Part shown: positions 10,221 to 19,122 of the stretch, piece by piece | How positions within the stretch are numbered: position 1 is the first letter of the stretch | Layout: each line of letters starts with the position of its first letter | Assembly: GCA_013298145.1 (NCBI GenBank) | Contig: JAAFJO010000007.1 | Span: 1 to 64,000, forward strand | Reading direction: 5' to 3' | DNA: 64,000 nt | Origin: Betaproteobacteria bacterium | GTDB taxonomy: Bacteria; Pseudomonadota; Gammaproteobacteria; Burkholderiales; Casimicrobiaceae | Made by a program: the position numbers and the translations under genes | Notes under the pieces: generated by a model | Database searches by the model: none | What the model saw: only the letters and a program-made list of their open reading frames with translations | What the model was told of the DNA's origin: nothing

Positions 10221-11210
10221 CTAGTGCCGCTTACCCGCCGACTTCTTTCGCATACGGTCCCATTTGCGGGCGAGTGATGCTTCTGGCGCAGGCTCCCACT
10301 TGCCTAGCAGTTCAAGCAGCCCCGGTCGGTCGTTGCATGCGAGCACGATGTCCACACCGGCCTGCGTCGACGCTTCCGCGCGCGCGACGAGATCGCCCAC
10401 GGCGTGGGCTGCAACCATTGATGTGTCATCGGTAAAGATCACCCCCCGAAAGTGCAGCTTGTGGCGCAAAACCTCTTGCAACCAATACGGCGAAAAACTG
10501 GCGAGCTGCGGATCGATGTTGGGGAACACGAGATGCGCGGCCATGATGCCGTCGACGCCAGCGGCAACTAACTCGCGAAACGGAATCAGATCCGCCGCCT
10601 CTACTTCCGCAAAACTACGTGCGTCCTCGGGGCGCTCCCAGTGTGTATCACCCTTCACAAAACCGTGACCCGGAAAGTGTTTGCCGACGGAGGCCATGCC
10701 CTCCGCACGTAAGCCTTGCACGACAGCGGTGGCGAGCGCTGCGGCAGCACCAGGATCACGGTGGAACGCGCGATGCCCGATGACCGCCGACTCACCGTAA
10801 TCCAAGTCAAGCACGGGCGCAAACGAAAAATCGATTCCGACCTGCCCCAGTTCGTGACCAATCGTGAAGCCAATTTCGAACGCGCGCGCGCGCGCAGACG
10901 GCGGATGCGTTGTCCACAAATCACCGAGCGAACGCATCGCCGGAATCTCCGTGAAGCCCGCGCCGTGAAAGCGCTGCACCCGTCCACCTTCGTGATCGAC
11001 GGCGATGACAAGCTCGGGCGATCGCAGTGCTTTAATTTGGCGCGAGAGCTCGATGAGCTGCGCTTTGTCAGTGAAGTTTTTTCCGAAGTAGACAACGCCT
11101 CCAATCAGAGGATGGCGTAAGACGTCTCGATCCTCAGCGCTCAGCTCAGGACCATCGATCGATGTCATGATGGGGCCGAGCGGACGTTTGGCGGCGGAGC
11201 TGCGTGGCAT
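10221..11210 (-). CDS. nagZ: Beta-N-acetylhexosaminidase NagZ (GH3)
   Basis: Cytoplasmic enzyme of peptidoglycan recycling that removes GlcNAc from GlcNAc-anhydroMur peptides. The frame shows the GH3/NagZ hallmarks: GPIMTSIDGPELSAED near the start, VIAVDHEGGRVQRF, the KHFPGHGFVKGDTH loop carrying the catalytic His, and FTDDTSM with the nucleophilic Asp. The length (329 aa from the ATG at 11210) matches the family. An upstream TTG at 11219 is possible but lacks advantage. It lies downstream of acpS on the same strand, as in many betaproteobacteria, and probably closes the lepA-acpS run. Confidence 0.93.
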   Translation of the reverse strand: MPRSSAAKRPLGPIMTSIDGPELSAEDRDVLRHPLIGGVVYFGKNFTDKAQLIELSRQIKALRSPELVIAVDHEGGRVQRFHGAGFTEIPAMRSLGDLWTTHPPSARARAFEIGFTIGHELGQVGIDFSFAPVLDLDYGESAVIGHRAFHRDPGAAAALATAVVQGLRAEGMASVGKHFPGHGFVKGDTHWERPEDARSFAEVEAADLIPFRELVAAGVDGIMAAHLVFPNIDPQLASFSPYWLQEVLRHKLHFRGVIFTDDTSMVAAHAVGDLVARAEASTQAGVDIVLACNDRPGLLELLGKWEPAPEASLARKWDRMRKKSAGKRH

Positions 11211-11263
11211 GGCAAGCAATGCAAGTGTTGATTTGCTTCGAATATAGAGCGTCTGTGACCTGT

Positions 11264-11641
11264 TTACGTCTCAAACACCACAAACGCGATTGCGTACTCC
11301 CGCTCGTCACTGATGCTCACGTGCGTGCGCGTGATGCCGCGCTCTGTGAGCCACGCCTTGACTGCGGGGGCAAGCTCAAAGCTCGGTTTACCCTCGACAT
11401 CGTTGACGATGCCAATGGCCTGCAACACGAGCGGCGTACGGATGCCGATACCCGCCGCTTTGCCAAACGCTTCTTTCGCTGCCCAGCGCTTCGCGATCCA
11501 CGTAGTGGGGTCTTTTGCCTCATTGAGCTGGACGAGCTCGGCATCACTCAGGATGCGTTGCGCGAACTGCGCGCCGTGCCGCTCAATTGTTTGGCGAATG
11601 CGCTCAATTGAAACGACGTCGGTGCCGATGCCGTAGATCAT
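11264..11641 (-). CDS. acpS: Holo-[acyl-carrier-protein] synthase
   Basis: AcpS transfers the 4'-phosphopantetheine of CoA to apo-ACP, activating fatty-acid synthesis. The 125-residue frame has the two family motifs: the start IYGIGTDVVSIERI with the Mg-binding Asp, and KRWAAKEAFGKAAGIG with the Glu. The C-terminus THVSISDEREYAIAFVV is also typical. The ATG overlaps the recO stop by four bases (ATGA), so translation is coupled. In relatives pdxJ usually separates recO and acpS; here it is absent. Confidence 0.95.
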   Translation of the reverse strand: MIYGIGTDVVSIERIRQTIERHGAQFAQRILSDAELVQLNEAKDPTTWIAKRWAAKEAFGKAAGIGIRTPLVLQAIGIVNDVEGKPSFELAPAVKAWLTERGITRTHVSISDEREYAIAFVVFET

Positions 11642-12498
11642 GACGCACCGAGCTCAGTCGTGGAAAGCGGGGTTGTCAATGCGCGTTTGAGCTTTCGTTG
11701 CGCAGCAGGCTTCGCGTCGAGCCGCTCAGAAAGCGTGTGCAGATCATGCATCACGTGCGACGATTTCAAACTGCGACGTTCGAGATGAAATTGAATGATG
11801 GCGCGCACGAAATCACGCGCCTCGGAGGCGAGCTTAAAGTCTTCAAACACACCCTTGTTGAGCGCGAGCAGAACACGCCCGCTCACCAACACTCCGCCGC
11901 CGCTTTGCACTGGCCCCGCGAGCGGATCGTAGCGGTAGAGCGTATCGGGGTGCAATGCTAAACCTGTTTTCACATCGCACTCGAGCTGCAAACCATAACC
12001 TAGTTCGGCGAGCAATTGCGTTTCAAATTCGCGCAGAATCGCGCTGTGCTCCTCGCTTTCGGCAAGCGTCATGAGGGTAGCCGCGTAGGATTCGAAGAGC
12101 AGTGGGTGACTATCCTCGCGCGGCAGCAGCTTCATCACCAGCTCATTCAGGTAGAGGCCACACATGAGCGCACGCCCGGTCAGCCAAGGCTGCCCCGGCA
12201 CCCACGTAGCCTGCGTCATCGTTTTAACTTCGCCGCGCCCGCTGAATACCACTTCGAGCGGCTGCAATGAGAGCAAGGCACCGCGCAGATTCGATCCGGG
12301 ACGCTTCGCGCCTTTTGCCACCATCGCCATGCGCCCATGCTCAAACGTGAACACATCCGCAATCAAGCTAGATTCTTTATAGGGGTAGGAGTGAAGCACG
12401 AATGCGCGCTGCGGGGGCGAGCGCTTTTGTTGCACGGTCATGGCAAATAAGCGATGGTGCAAGCGCTCACGCCCAGCCTCACGCGGTGCAATACGCAT
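11638..12498 (-). CDS. recO: DNA repair protein RecO
   Basis: RecO works with RecF/RecR to load RecA on SSB-coated gapped DNA. The OB-fold N-terminus is clear: FVLHSYPYKESSLIADVFTF, then AMVAKGAKRPGSNLRGALLS. The helical C-terminal domain follows, but the usual zinc-finger cysteines are largely missing; only scattered Cys remain, as in many proteobacterial RecO proteins. Two ATG starts are possible, 12498 (286 aa) and 12441 (MTVQQKRSPP, 267 aa); neither has a good Shine-Dalgarno. The shorter form fits family length equally well. It is coupled to acpS by a four-base overlap and follows era after about 150 bases. Confidence 0.93.
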   Translation of the reverse strand: MRIAPREAGRERLHHRLFAMTVQQKRSPPQRAFVLHSYPYKESSLIADVFTFEHGRMAMVAKGAKRPGSNLRGALLSLQPLEVVFSGRGEVKTMTQATWVPGQPWLTGRALMCGLYLNELVMKLLPREDSHPLLFESYAATLMTLAESEEHSAILREFETQLLAELGYGLQLECDVKTGLALHPDTLYRYDPLAGPVQSGGGVLVSGRVLLALNKGVFEDFKLASEARDFVRAIIQFHLERRSLKSSHVMHDLHTLSERLDAKPAAQRKLKRALTTPLSTTELGAS

Positions 12499-12543
12499 AG
12501 CGCGCGCTTACCGCCGAGGGGGCGCAAATCGCTAACAACAATG

Positions 12544-12564
12544 ACGCTCTTATCGAGCGTTTTT
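12544..12564 (+). terminator. Terminator-like hairpin on the plus strand between era and recO
   Basis: acgctc (12544-12549) pairs with gagcgt (12555-12560) around a five-base loop and is followed by tttt. It is oriented to stop plus-strand transcription, opposite to the flanking genes. No plus-strand gene ends here, so a role against antisense transcription is only a suggestion. The stem is just six pairs. Confidence 0.35.
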
Positions 12565-12651
12565 CGGGGCGAGGTCATCCCATTAAAACTTTTCGGAAAA
12601 ATACGATTTCCCCCGCTAGTCCCGTTAAAACCTGCGGCTCAACTCCAAAGC

Positions 12652-13563
12652 TTAGGTAATACCAAGCTCTCGCAACACGAGCGCACTCTCCGACCAGCCA
12701 CTCTTCACTTTAACGAAAAGCTCCAAATATACAGGTCCGCCGAAGAGCTTCTGCATATCGAGCCGCGCCTCGGTACCGATACGCTTCAAAGTTTCGCCTT
12801 TGCTGCCAATCAAGATCGGGCGTTGGCTTTCCTTGTCAACCAAGATCGCTGCAAAAATTCGGCGCAAATTGCCTTCGGTTTCGAACTTTTCGATCATCAC
12901 GGCGCTGCGGTAGGGTAACTCGTCTCCCGTGAACCGAAACACCTTTTCGCGCACAATTTCGCTAGCAAGGAAGCGCTCCGACTTGTCGGTAAGATCGTCG
13001 GCGTCGTACATCGGTTCGCTAAGCGGGAGAAGCTTCTCGATCTCGCCCATCAACGCTTTGGTCTGAGTTCGCTTCGTAGCAGACACCGGGACAATCGAGG
13101 CGAAGGATCGCATCGCGGCAACTTCCGAGATCTTTTCGGCAAACGCCGCACGATCAAGCAGGGTGTCCACTTTGTTCGGAACCGCGATTACGTTCACCGA
13201 GTGCTCCGCCAAGGCGAGCCCCGCTAAGTCGGCCTCCACCAACCGCGCCGCATCCCAAACCCAAAGCACGACATCAACCTCAGAGAGTACCTTTCGAACG
13301 CTCGCGTTCATCCGGCGATTCATTTCACCACCGTGCTTTGTCTGATAGCCGGGCGTATCCACAAACACGAATTGCGCGCTTTCGGTAGTGACAATGCCGC
13401 GCACAGGCAGTCGTGTCGTTTGCGCTTTGCGCGACGTAATCGCTACCTTCGCGCCGACCAACTCGTTTAGCAACGTTGATTTGCCCACGTTGGGTCGACC
13501 AATCACTGCAATTTGCCCGCAACGGAAATCGCCCACTGGCGCAGGAGCCGGATTTGAGTTCAT
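12652..13563 (-). CDS. era: GTPase Era, ribosome assembly factor
   Basis: Era binds the 3' end of 16S rRNA and helps mature the 30S subunit. The 303-residue frame shows G1 IGRPNVGKST near residue 22, G3 VDTPGYQTKHG, G4 PNKVD, and the C-terminal KH domain with ILIGSKGETLKRIGTEARLD followed by LFVKVKSGWSE. The length is standard. The ATG (13563) overlaps the rnc stop by four bases, the rnc-era coupling seen across proteobacteria. Confidence 0.96.
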   Translation of the reverse strand: MNSNPAPAPVGDFRCGQIAVIGRPNVGKSTLLNELVGAKVAITSRKAQTTRLPVRGIVTTESAQFVFVDTPGYQTKHGGEMNRRMNASVRKVLSEVDVVLWVWDAARLVEADLAGLALAEHSVNVIAVPNKVDTLLDRAAFAEKISEVAAMRSFASIVPVSATKRTQTKALMGEIEKLLPLSEPMYDADDLTDKSERFLASEIVREKVFRFTGDELPYRSAVMIEKFETEGNLRRIFAAILVDKESQRPILIGSKGETLKRIGTEARLDMQKLFGGPVYLELFVKVKSGWSESALVLRELGIT

Positions 13564-14219
13564 TGACCGAGCTTTGCGAGCACAGCCGCTGCAGCCATTT
13601 GTTCAGCCGCTCGGCGCGATGCGCCTTGCCCCAAGCCAGACTCGCCCGCCGGATGAACGGTGCAACGAACTGTGAAGACTTGCGCATGCGCTTCGCCGTC
13701 GACCCGCTCCACCATGTAGCTTGGCAATGGCAAATGTTTCGACTGCATATGCTCTTGGAGCCGCGTTTTCGCATCTTTCCCGCCTTCGCGGGGATTGACT
13801 GCAGCGATTCGCTGCACGTAAAGGCGATCAATTGTGTTTTGCGCAGCATCAAAGCCCGAGTCAAGCAAGATCGCGCCGAAAATAGCTTCCACTGCGTCGG
13901 CGAGCATCGACGGGCGTTCGCGCCCGCCGCTTTTTTCTTCGCCCTCACCGATGCGAATATGATCAGAAACGTCGAGCCGTTGTGCGAGCGAATGCAGCGC
14001 GGGCTGACTCACCAGATTTGCACGCATGCGCGAGAGTTGACCTTCTGGCAACTCAGGGAATTTCCGAAAGAGCGCGAGCGCAATCGAGCAGTTGAGCACG
14101 CCATCACCGATGAACTCAAGCCGTTCGTTATGCGGCGTGCCGTAGCTTCGATGCGTGAGCGCCTCTCGCAACAAACGAGGGTCACGAAAAGTGTAGCCAA
14201 GCGCAGTTTCTAAACTCAA
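13560..14219 (-). CDS. rnc: Ribonuclease III
   Basis: RNase III cleaves double-stranded RNA in rRNA maturation and mRNA decay. The signature ERLEFIGDGVLNCSIALALF is present, as is the second acidic motif LADAVEAIFGAILLDSGFD; together these hold the catalytic Glu/Asp set. The C-terminal dsRNA-binding domain is visible (KTRLQEHMQSKHLPLPSYMV and SRRAAEQMAAAAVLAKL). The start is a TTG at 14219 (reads MSLETALGYTF), which matches the usual N-terminus. It is coupled to era. Confidence 0.96.
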   Translation of the reverse strand: MSLETALGYTFRDPRLLREALTHRSYGTPHNERLEFIGDGVLNCSIALALFRKFPELPEGQLSRMRANLVSQPALHSLAQRLDVSDHIRIGEGEEKSGGRERPSMLADAVEAIFGAILLDSGFDAAQNTIDRLYVQRIAAVNPREGGKDAKTRLQEHMQSKHLPLPSYMVERVDGEAHAQVFTVRCTVHPAGESGLGQGASRRAAEQMAAAAVLAKLGQ

Positions 14220-14231
14220 AATCCGCTGCGC

Positions 14232-14588
14232 CTATCGATTGCCCGAGGCCGACGCTTCGAAATCAAAGAGGAGACTCGTGTTTCCAGCGATGTGAACTTT
14301 TCGTGCGTAGTTGACCGATAAATTAATGCGGCCGTTGTCTTTAGATATTTCTAGATCGGTGCCGCGAACTGGCAAATCCTCGATTGAGTTACGTTTATCG
14401 AACGCGCTTCGGATAGCGGTGGGCGTAGCGTCGACGGAGAATTGATTAGCTGTCGACTGCAGCACCTTTTTCAAGCTGAAATACTCTGTCCAAGCGGGTA
14501 CACAGCGAAAGGCTGTGAACATCACGAAGCCGACGATTGCGGCTAATATGATGAAACCTACTAGAGATAAACCTTTTTGCTTTTTCAC
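14232..14588 (-). CDS. DUF4845 membrane-anchored protein
   Basis: 118 residues starting at a GTG (14588) with GGGAATGG upstream. One N-terminal membrane helix (SLVGFIILAAIVGFVMFTAF) with a type-IV-pilin-like entry (KGLSLVG) is followed by the conserved DUF4845 segment (VPAWTEYFSLKKVL, FDKRNSIEDLPVRGTDLEI). Proteins of this family lie between lepB and rnc in most betaproteobacteria and many gammaproteobacteria; their function is unknown. Position and sequence both support the call. Confidence 0.85.
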   Translation of the reverse strand: MKKQKGLSLVGFIILAAIVGFVMFTAFRCVPAWTEYFSLKKVLQSTANQFSVDATPTAIRSAFDKRNSIEDLPVRGTDLEISKDNGRINLSVNYARKVHIAGNTSLLFDFEASASGNR

Positions 14589-14618
14589 TGCGCCATTCCC
14601 AGAGCTAACCGCCTTTTT

Positions 14619-15530
14619 TTATTGTATGCCGCTGAAAACGCGTTTGAAAGCGAAACTGGACACGTCATCCCAGTTAAACCAGATGAAGAACGCTTTCCCG
14701 CGTAAGTGGCTATCGGGCACAAAACCCCAGTACCGTCCATCTAGGCTGTTATCGCGGTTGTCGCCCATCGCCAAATAGTGACCCGCTGGGACCTTACATG
14801 TGAGCGCTCGTCCTTCGCTCAAAGTCTCACCCTCGGCGGTACAGGTCGGGACGGGTGAGCCCGGAAAGCGTTGCCCTGGAATGAACGACGGCACTTGCGG
14901 AAGTTGGGCGATGGAGAACGTGCGTCCGTCAATCGTCTCGTTAAAACGCATTGTGGTGACGAACGTGCCAAACTCGGAATAGCTGTAAGTGCCATCCGCC
15001 ACCTGCGCTACATCTTTCCCGTTAATTGACAACTTTTTGTCTTTGTAAACCACGGTATCTCCGGCAACACCGATGATGCGCTTGATGTAGTCTTTGTCAG
15101 GTTCGTGTGGTGCCTTAAACACTGCAACGTCGCCACGTGCGGGCTCGCCGATCGCGAGCACTTTTGTGTCGAGCACAGGCAGGCGAATCCCGTAACTAAA
15201 CTTGTTGACGAGAATGAAATCACCAGTCACGAGGCCCGGACGCATCGAACTCGACGGGATGCGAAACGGCTCAGCAATGAACGAGCGAAGTAGAAAGACA
15301 ACGAGAAGCACCCAAAAAATCGACGCAGGTACCTCGACTCCCCAGTGCGCCAACTCCCCGGCGGGACGCTTCTTTGCGAGAAAAAATTTATCCCATGCCC
15401 AAGACGCACCGCAAATGACCACGGCGAGGAATAAAAGCAGCGGGAAGCTGATTGCGGGCACCCCCGAGAGTACGCCGCGACCGGCAATCACGACGAGCAC
15501 GGCAAGAGCTAAAGCGGGCAAAAATTTCAT
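14619..15530 (-). CDS. lepB: Signal peptidase I
   Basis: LepB removes signal peptides from secreted proteins at the periplasmic face of the inner membrane. Two N-terminal membrane segments (1-40) and a third (SIFWVLLVVFLLRSFI) precede box B with the catalytic Ser in PSSSMRPGLVTGDF. The catalytic Lys is in RGDVAVFKAPHEPDKDYIKR, and the last conserved box is GDNRDNSLDGRYWGFVP. Length of 303 residues suits the family. It lies downstream of lepA by 136 bases, the classical lepA-lepB order. Confidence 0.96.
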   Translation of the reverse strand: MKFLPALALAVLVVIAGRGVLSGVPAISFPLLLFLAVVICGASWAWDKFFLAKKRPAGELAHWGVEVPASIFWVLLVVFLLRSFIAEPFRIPSSSMRPGLVTGDFILVNKFSYGIRLPVLDTKVLAIGEPARGDVAVFKAPHEPDKDYIKRIIGVAGDTVVYKDKKLSINGKDVAQVADGTYSYSEFGTFVTTMRFNETIDGRTFSIAQLPQVPSFIPGQRFPGSPVPTCTAEGETLSEGRALTCKVPAGHYLAMGDNRDNSLDGRYWGFVPDSHLRGKAFFIWFNWDDVSSFAFKRVFSGIQ

Positions 15531-15666
15531 CTGAGTGAACGCAACGTGGCGAAAATTAGTTGGGTGAATTATCGGCGAGCTACGGACACGCGATATCTAC
15601 ATGCGACAGACCGGTAGCCTTCGTGCGCGGACAGGGTCACACCAGCCGCGAACAGCGAATGGGCGA

Positions 15667-17460
15667 TCATTTGTCGCCGGTCTGCAGGATGGCGAGAAAC
15701 GCTTCTTGCGGGATTTCGACGGAGCCGACCGATTTCATCCGCTTCTTGCCCTCTTTTTGTTTTTCTAGCAGCTTTTTCTTCCGCGTAATGTCGCCGCCAT
15801 AACACTTCGCAAGCACGTCTTTGCGCATTGCTTTCACGTTTTCGCGAGCTACCACGTTGGCGCCAATGGCGGCCTGGACGGCAACGTCGAACATCTGGCG
15901 CGGAATGAGTTCGCGCATCTTGGCCGCGACTTGACGACCGCGATATTGAGATTGAGCGCGGTGCACCATGCAAGAGAGTGCGTCAACTTTGTCACCGTTG
16001 ATGAGAATGTCGAGCTTTACAACATCGGCCGCTTGGAATTCTTTAAATTCGTAGTCGAGCGATGCATAACCGCGCGACACGCTCTTCAGTTTGTCAAAAA
16101 AATCCATGACCACTTCGGCCATCGGCATGTCGTAGGTGAGCATCACTTGCCGCCCTAGGTACTGCATGTTGCGCTGAGTGCCACGCTTCTCGTTGCACAG
16201 CGTCATCACCGAGCCCACGTATTCTTGCGGCATCAAAATCGTGCTGGTAATAATCGGCTCGCGAATCTCTTCGATCTTTGAGAGGTCGGGGAGCTTGGCG
16301 GGATTATCAACGTCAACAACGCTGCCATCACGCAATAACACCTGGTAGACCACCGTTGGAGCGGTCGTCACCAAATCCATGTCGTACTCTCGCTCAAGAC
16401 GCTCCTGGATCACGTCCATGTGCAAGAGCCCGAGGAATCCGCAGCGGAAACCGAACCCTAACGCCTGGGACACTTCGGTTTCGTAGTGCAGAGAAGCGTC
16501 GTTGAGTTTGAGCTTTTCAAGCGCGTCACGCAGCGCCTCGTACTGGTTCGCCTCCACCGGGTAGAGGCCCGCGAACACTTGAGGTTTGACTTCTTTGAAT
16601 CCAGGTAGCGCTTCAGTCGCAGGCTTTTGCGCAAGCGTGATCGTATCGCCAACCTTCGCTGAATCAAGCTCTTTAATCCCGGCAATCACAAAGCCCACCT
16701 GCCCGGCGGAAAGCGACTCTTTTTGTGTGGAGCGCGGCGAAAACACGCCCACCTGCTCGCACAAGTGGTTACGCCCGGTGGCCATAAACAACACTTTGTC
16801 TTTCGGGCGAATGGTGCCGTCCATGACGCGCACCAGCATCACCACACCGACGTAATTGTCGAACCAGCTATCGATGATGAGCGCCTTGAGCGGCGCGGTT
16901 GGGTCGCCTTTCGGAGGTGGCACCTTAGCGATGATCGCCTCAAGAATGTCATCGATACCGACGCCGGTTTTTGCGGACGCGAGCACCGCGTCGGTTGCGT
17001 CGACACCGACCACATCCTCGATCTCTTGCTTCGCGCTGTCCGGGTCTGCACTCGGCAGATCAATCTTGTTGAGCACCGGCACCACTTCGACGCCGAGCTC
17101 GATGGCTGTGTAGCAGTTTGCAACGGTCTGAGCTTCTACACCTTGAGAGGCGTCCACCACAAGAAGTGCGCCCTCACACGCAGAAAGTGATCGAGACACT
17201 TCATACGAAAAATCGACGTGACCCGGCGTATCGATGAGGTTTAAGTTGTAAAGCTGACCGTCTTTTGCTTTGTAGTGCAGTGCAGCGGTCTGCGCCTTAA
17301 TCGTGATCCCGCGCTCTTTCTCAAGGTCCATGGAATCGAGCACCTGTTCCGACATCTCGCGATCCGAGAGACCACCGCAGCGATGAATAAAGCGGTCGGC
17401 CAGCGTGGACTTGCCATGGTCGATATGGGCGATGATCGAGAAGTTACGGATGTGCTGCAT
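15667..17460 (-). CDS. lepA: Elongation factor 4 (LepA)
   Basis: Ribosome-associated GTPase that back-translocates stalled ribosomes. The frame starts [19 protein letters not shown] with the G1 motif, then [16 protein letters not shown] (G3) and [10 protein letters not shown] (G4), and ends with the LepA-specific C-terminal domain ([38 protein letters not shown]). Length of 597 is standard. The start codon sits directly after a run of U residues that forms the tail of a terminator-like hairpin, and there is no Shine-Dalgarno in front of it. The start is nevertheless fixed by the conserved N-terminus. Confidence 0.97.
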   Translation of the reverse strand: MQHIRNFSIIAHIDHGKSTLADRFIHRCGGLSDREMSEQVLDSMDLEKERGITIKAQTAALHYKAKDGQLYNLNLIDTPGHVDFSYEVSRSLSACEGALLVVDASQGVEAQTVANCYTAIELGVEVVPVLNKIDLPSADPDSAKQEIEDVVGVDATDAVLASAKTGVGIDDILEAIIAKVPPPKGDPTAPLKALIIDSWFDNYVGVVMLVRVMDGTIRPKDKVLFMATGRNHLCEQVGVFSPRSTQKESLSAGQVGFVIAGIKELDSAKVGDTITLAQKPATEALPGFKEVKPQVFAGLYPVEANQYEALRDALEKLKLNDASLHYETEVSQALGFGFRCGFLGLLHMDVIQERLEREYDMDLVTTAPTVVYQVLLRDGSVVDVDNPAKLPDLSKIEEIREPIITSTILMPQEYVGSVMTLCNEKRGTQRNMQYLGRQVMLTYDMPMAEVVMDFFDKLKSVSRGYASLDYEFKEFQAADVVKLDILINGDKVDALSCMVHRAQSQYRGRQVAAKMRELIPRQMFDVAVQAAIGANVVARENVKAMRKDVLAKCYGGDITRKKKLLEKQKEGKKRMKSVGSVEIPQEAFLAILQTGDK

Positions 17461-17491
17461 AAAAAAACGAAGAGCCGGTGTAGCCGGCTCT
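17461..17491 (-). terminator. Intrinsic terminator-like hairpin abutting the lepA start codon
   Basis: On the minus strand AGAGCCGG pairs with CCGGCTCT around a five-base loop, then TTCG and seven T residues run straight into the lepA ATG. It should end the mucD transcript (stop at 17576) and leaves lepA without a leader or ribosome-binding site unless transcripts read through. Confidence 0.75.
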
Positions 17492-17575
17492 GCTTACGCA
17501 CCGCGCAGAAATCACGCGGCTAGGTCAGGATTTGTTTGATTTTAGCGGCTCGCTCTCGCTCACCGCTAGCACCGT

Positions 17576-19087
17576 TTACTCTGGAACGCGCTCAGTGGCT
17601 AAGAAGTCCGTGTATTCCGTACCTTGGCGGTCGGTTGCGCGCTTCACCCTGAATGCAATGCTTTTTCCCTTTTCGGTCGCCTTCACTGCATCGACGAGTT
17701 GCTTCGCGGTTTCAATGTTGGTGCGTTTGCCGCCCGCCGTGACCGAGGTGATGATGTCGCCCTCTGCCAGAGACGAGATATTGGACTTTTCTTCGACCGA
17801 GGCAACAACGACGCCGCCTTTTGCAACCTTGGCATTGGTGCGCTCTTTTTCGTTCAGCGAGCGAACAGTGAACCCCAGACGCTCCTCTTTTGTCGTTTCC
17901 GGCTTGGCCGGATCGCGGCGAGGGGAGCTCCGCTCGGTAGACGATGCTGCCACTTCTTCTTTGTATTCGTCGAGGGTCACGCTCAATTCAACCTGTTTGC
18001 CTTCGCGCCAGACGACCACTTTCGCAGGTGCGCCGGGGCGAACCGCGGTAACGAAGCGCGGCAAATCGCGTGAATCTTCGATGGCACGGCCGTTAAATTG
18101 GAGCACCACGTCCTCTTCTTTGATGCCTGCCTTTTCTGCGGCGGAGCCTTTGGTGACCGAGGACACCACTGCACCCTGGGCCCTTGGCAAACCAAGCGCC
18201 TCAGCGAGCGCGCGGGTGACTGCACCAATCTGCACGCCCAACATGCCACGCTTCACGCTGCCGCCCGCTTGCAGTTGACCGACGACATCCATCGCGAGAT
18301 CAATCGGGATTGCAAACGAAATGCCCTGGAAGCCGCCACTCACGGTCGCGATCATCGAATTGACCGCGACGACCTCACCCTTCGAGTTGAAAAGCGGGCC
18401 GCCTGAGTTGCCTGGGTTTACCGCCGCATCGTGCTGGATATACGGGACAAGATCACCTGTAGAGCTCTGTGCCCGGCTCGCTCTGGCCTTGGCGCTGACT
18501 ATTCCAGAAGTCAACGTATTTTCAAAACCGAGCGGTTGCCCGATTGCAGCGACCCATTCACCGATTTTTAAGACATCGGGATTGCCGATTCGTACGGCGG
18601 GTAAGCCGGTTGCCTCAATTTTGATCACGGCGATGTCAGTCCGGTTGTCGCTGCCGATAATCTTGGCTTTGAATTCGCGGCGATCGCTAAATTTCACCAG
18701 CACTTCATCAGCATCTTCGACAACGTGGGCATTGGTGACGATGAACCCATCAGAAGAAATCACAAACCCCGAACCGCCGCCTTGACGTCGGAACTCGCGC
18801 GGCGAGCGACCGCCGCCCCCACCGAAGTAGCGACGGAAAAACTCTTCCATTTCTTCGCGGTCAGGCTGCGAGTCGTTGCCGCCCGGCGCGTTGGGGCGTT
18901 GACGGTTGCGTCCTGGCGTTGATGTGACGCTGATCGAGACCACCGACGGTGAGTTGCGCTCGTAGAGTGTGACAAAGTCGGGGAGTTCACGCGCAACCGA
19001 CTGCGTCGGCCCGCCCGCCACGAAGGCAAGCGCGCTCGCGCCAAGTAGCGCGGTCCAGAATGATCGTAGGGTGCTACCTTTTTGCAT
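17576..19087 (-). CDS. mucD: Periplasmic serine protease MucD (DegP/HtrA family)
   Basis: HtrA-type protease/chaperone of the envelope-stress system. Signal peptide ends around residue 30. The trypsin-like domain carries the triad: His121 in TNAHVVEDADEV, Asp151 in DIAVIKIEA and Ser228 in GNSGGPLFN. Two PDZ domains follow, the first with GMLGVQIGAVTRALAEALGL and GAVVSSVTKGSAAEKAGI, the second in the final 110 residues. A Gly-rich loop (RRYFGGGGGRSPREFRRQGG) precedes the protease domain, as in MucD. It sits downstream of rseB in the rpoE cluster, so it likely depends on SigE. Confidence 0.93.
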   Translation of the reverse strand: MQKGSTLRSFWTALLGASALAFVAGGPTQSVARELPDFVTLYERNSPSVVSISVTSTPGRNRQRPNAPGGNDSQPDREEMEEFFRRYFGGGGGRSPREFRRQGGGSGFVISSDGFIVTNAHVVEDADEVLVKFSDRREFKAKIIGSDNRTDIAVIKIEATGLPAVRIGNPDVLKIGEWVAAIGQPLGFENTLTSGIVSAKARASRAQSSTGDLVPYIQHDAAVNPGNSGGPLFNSKGEVVAVNSMIATVSGGFQGISFAIPIDLAMDVVGQLQAGGSVKRGMLGVQIGAVTRALAEALGLPRAQGAVVSSVTKGSAAEKAGIKEEDVVLQFNGRAIEDSRDLPRFVTAVRPGAPAKVVVWREGKQVELSVTLDEYKEEVAASSTERSSPRRDPAKPETTKEERLGFTVRSLNEKERTNAKVAKGGVVVASVEEKSNISSLAEGDIITSVTAGGKRTNIETAKQLVDAVKATEKGKSIAFRVKRATDRQGTEYTDFLATERVPE

Positions 19088-19122
19088 ATCGTTATCCGGT
19101 CGAAATAGAAATTACAAACGTG

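Noticed and set aside
12544..12564. Terminator of recO or era
   Set aside because: Its T-run is on the plus strand, so it cannot end the minus-strand era transcript; listed only as a plus-strand hairpin.
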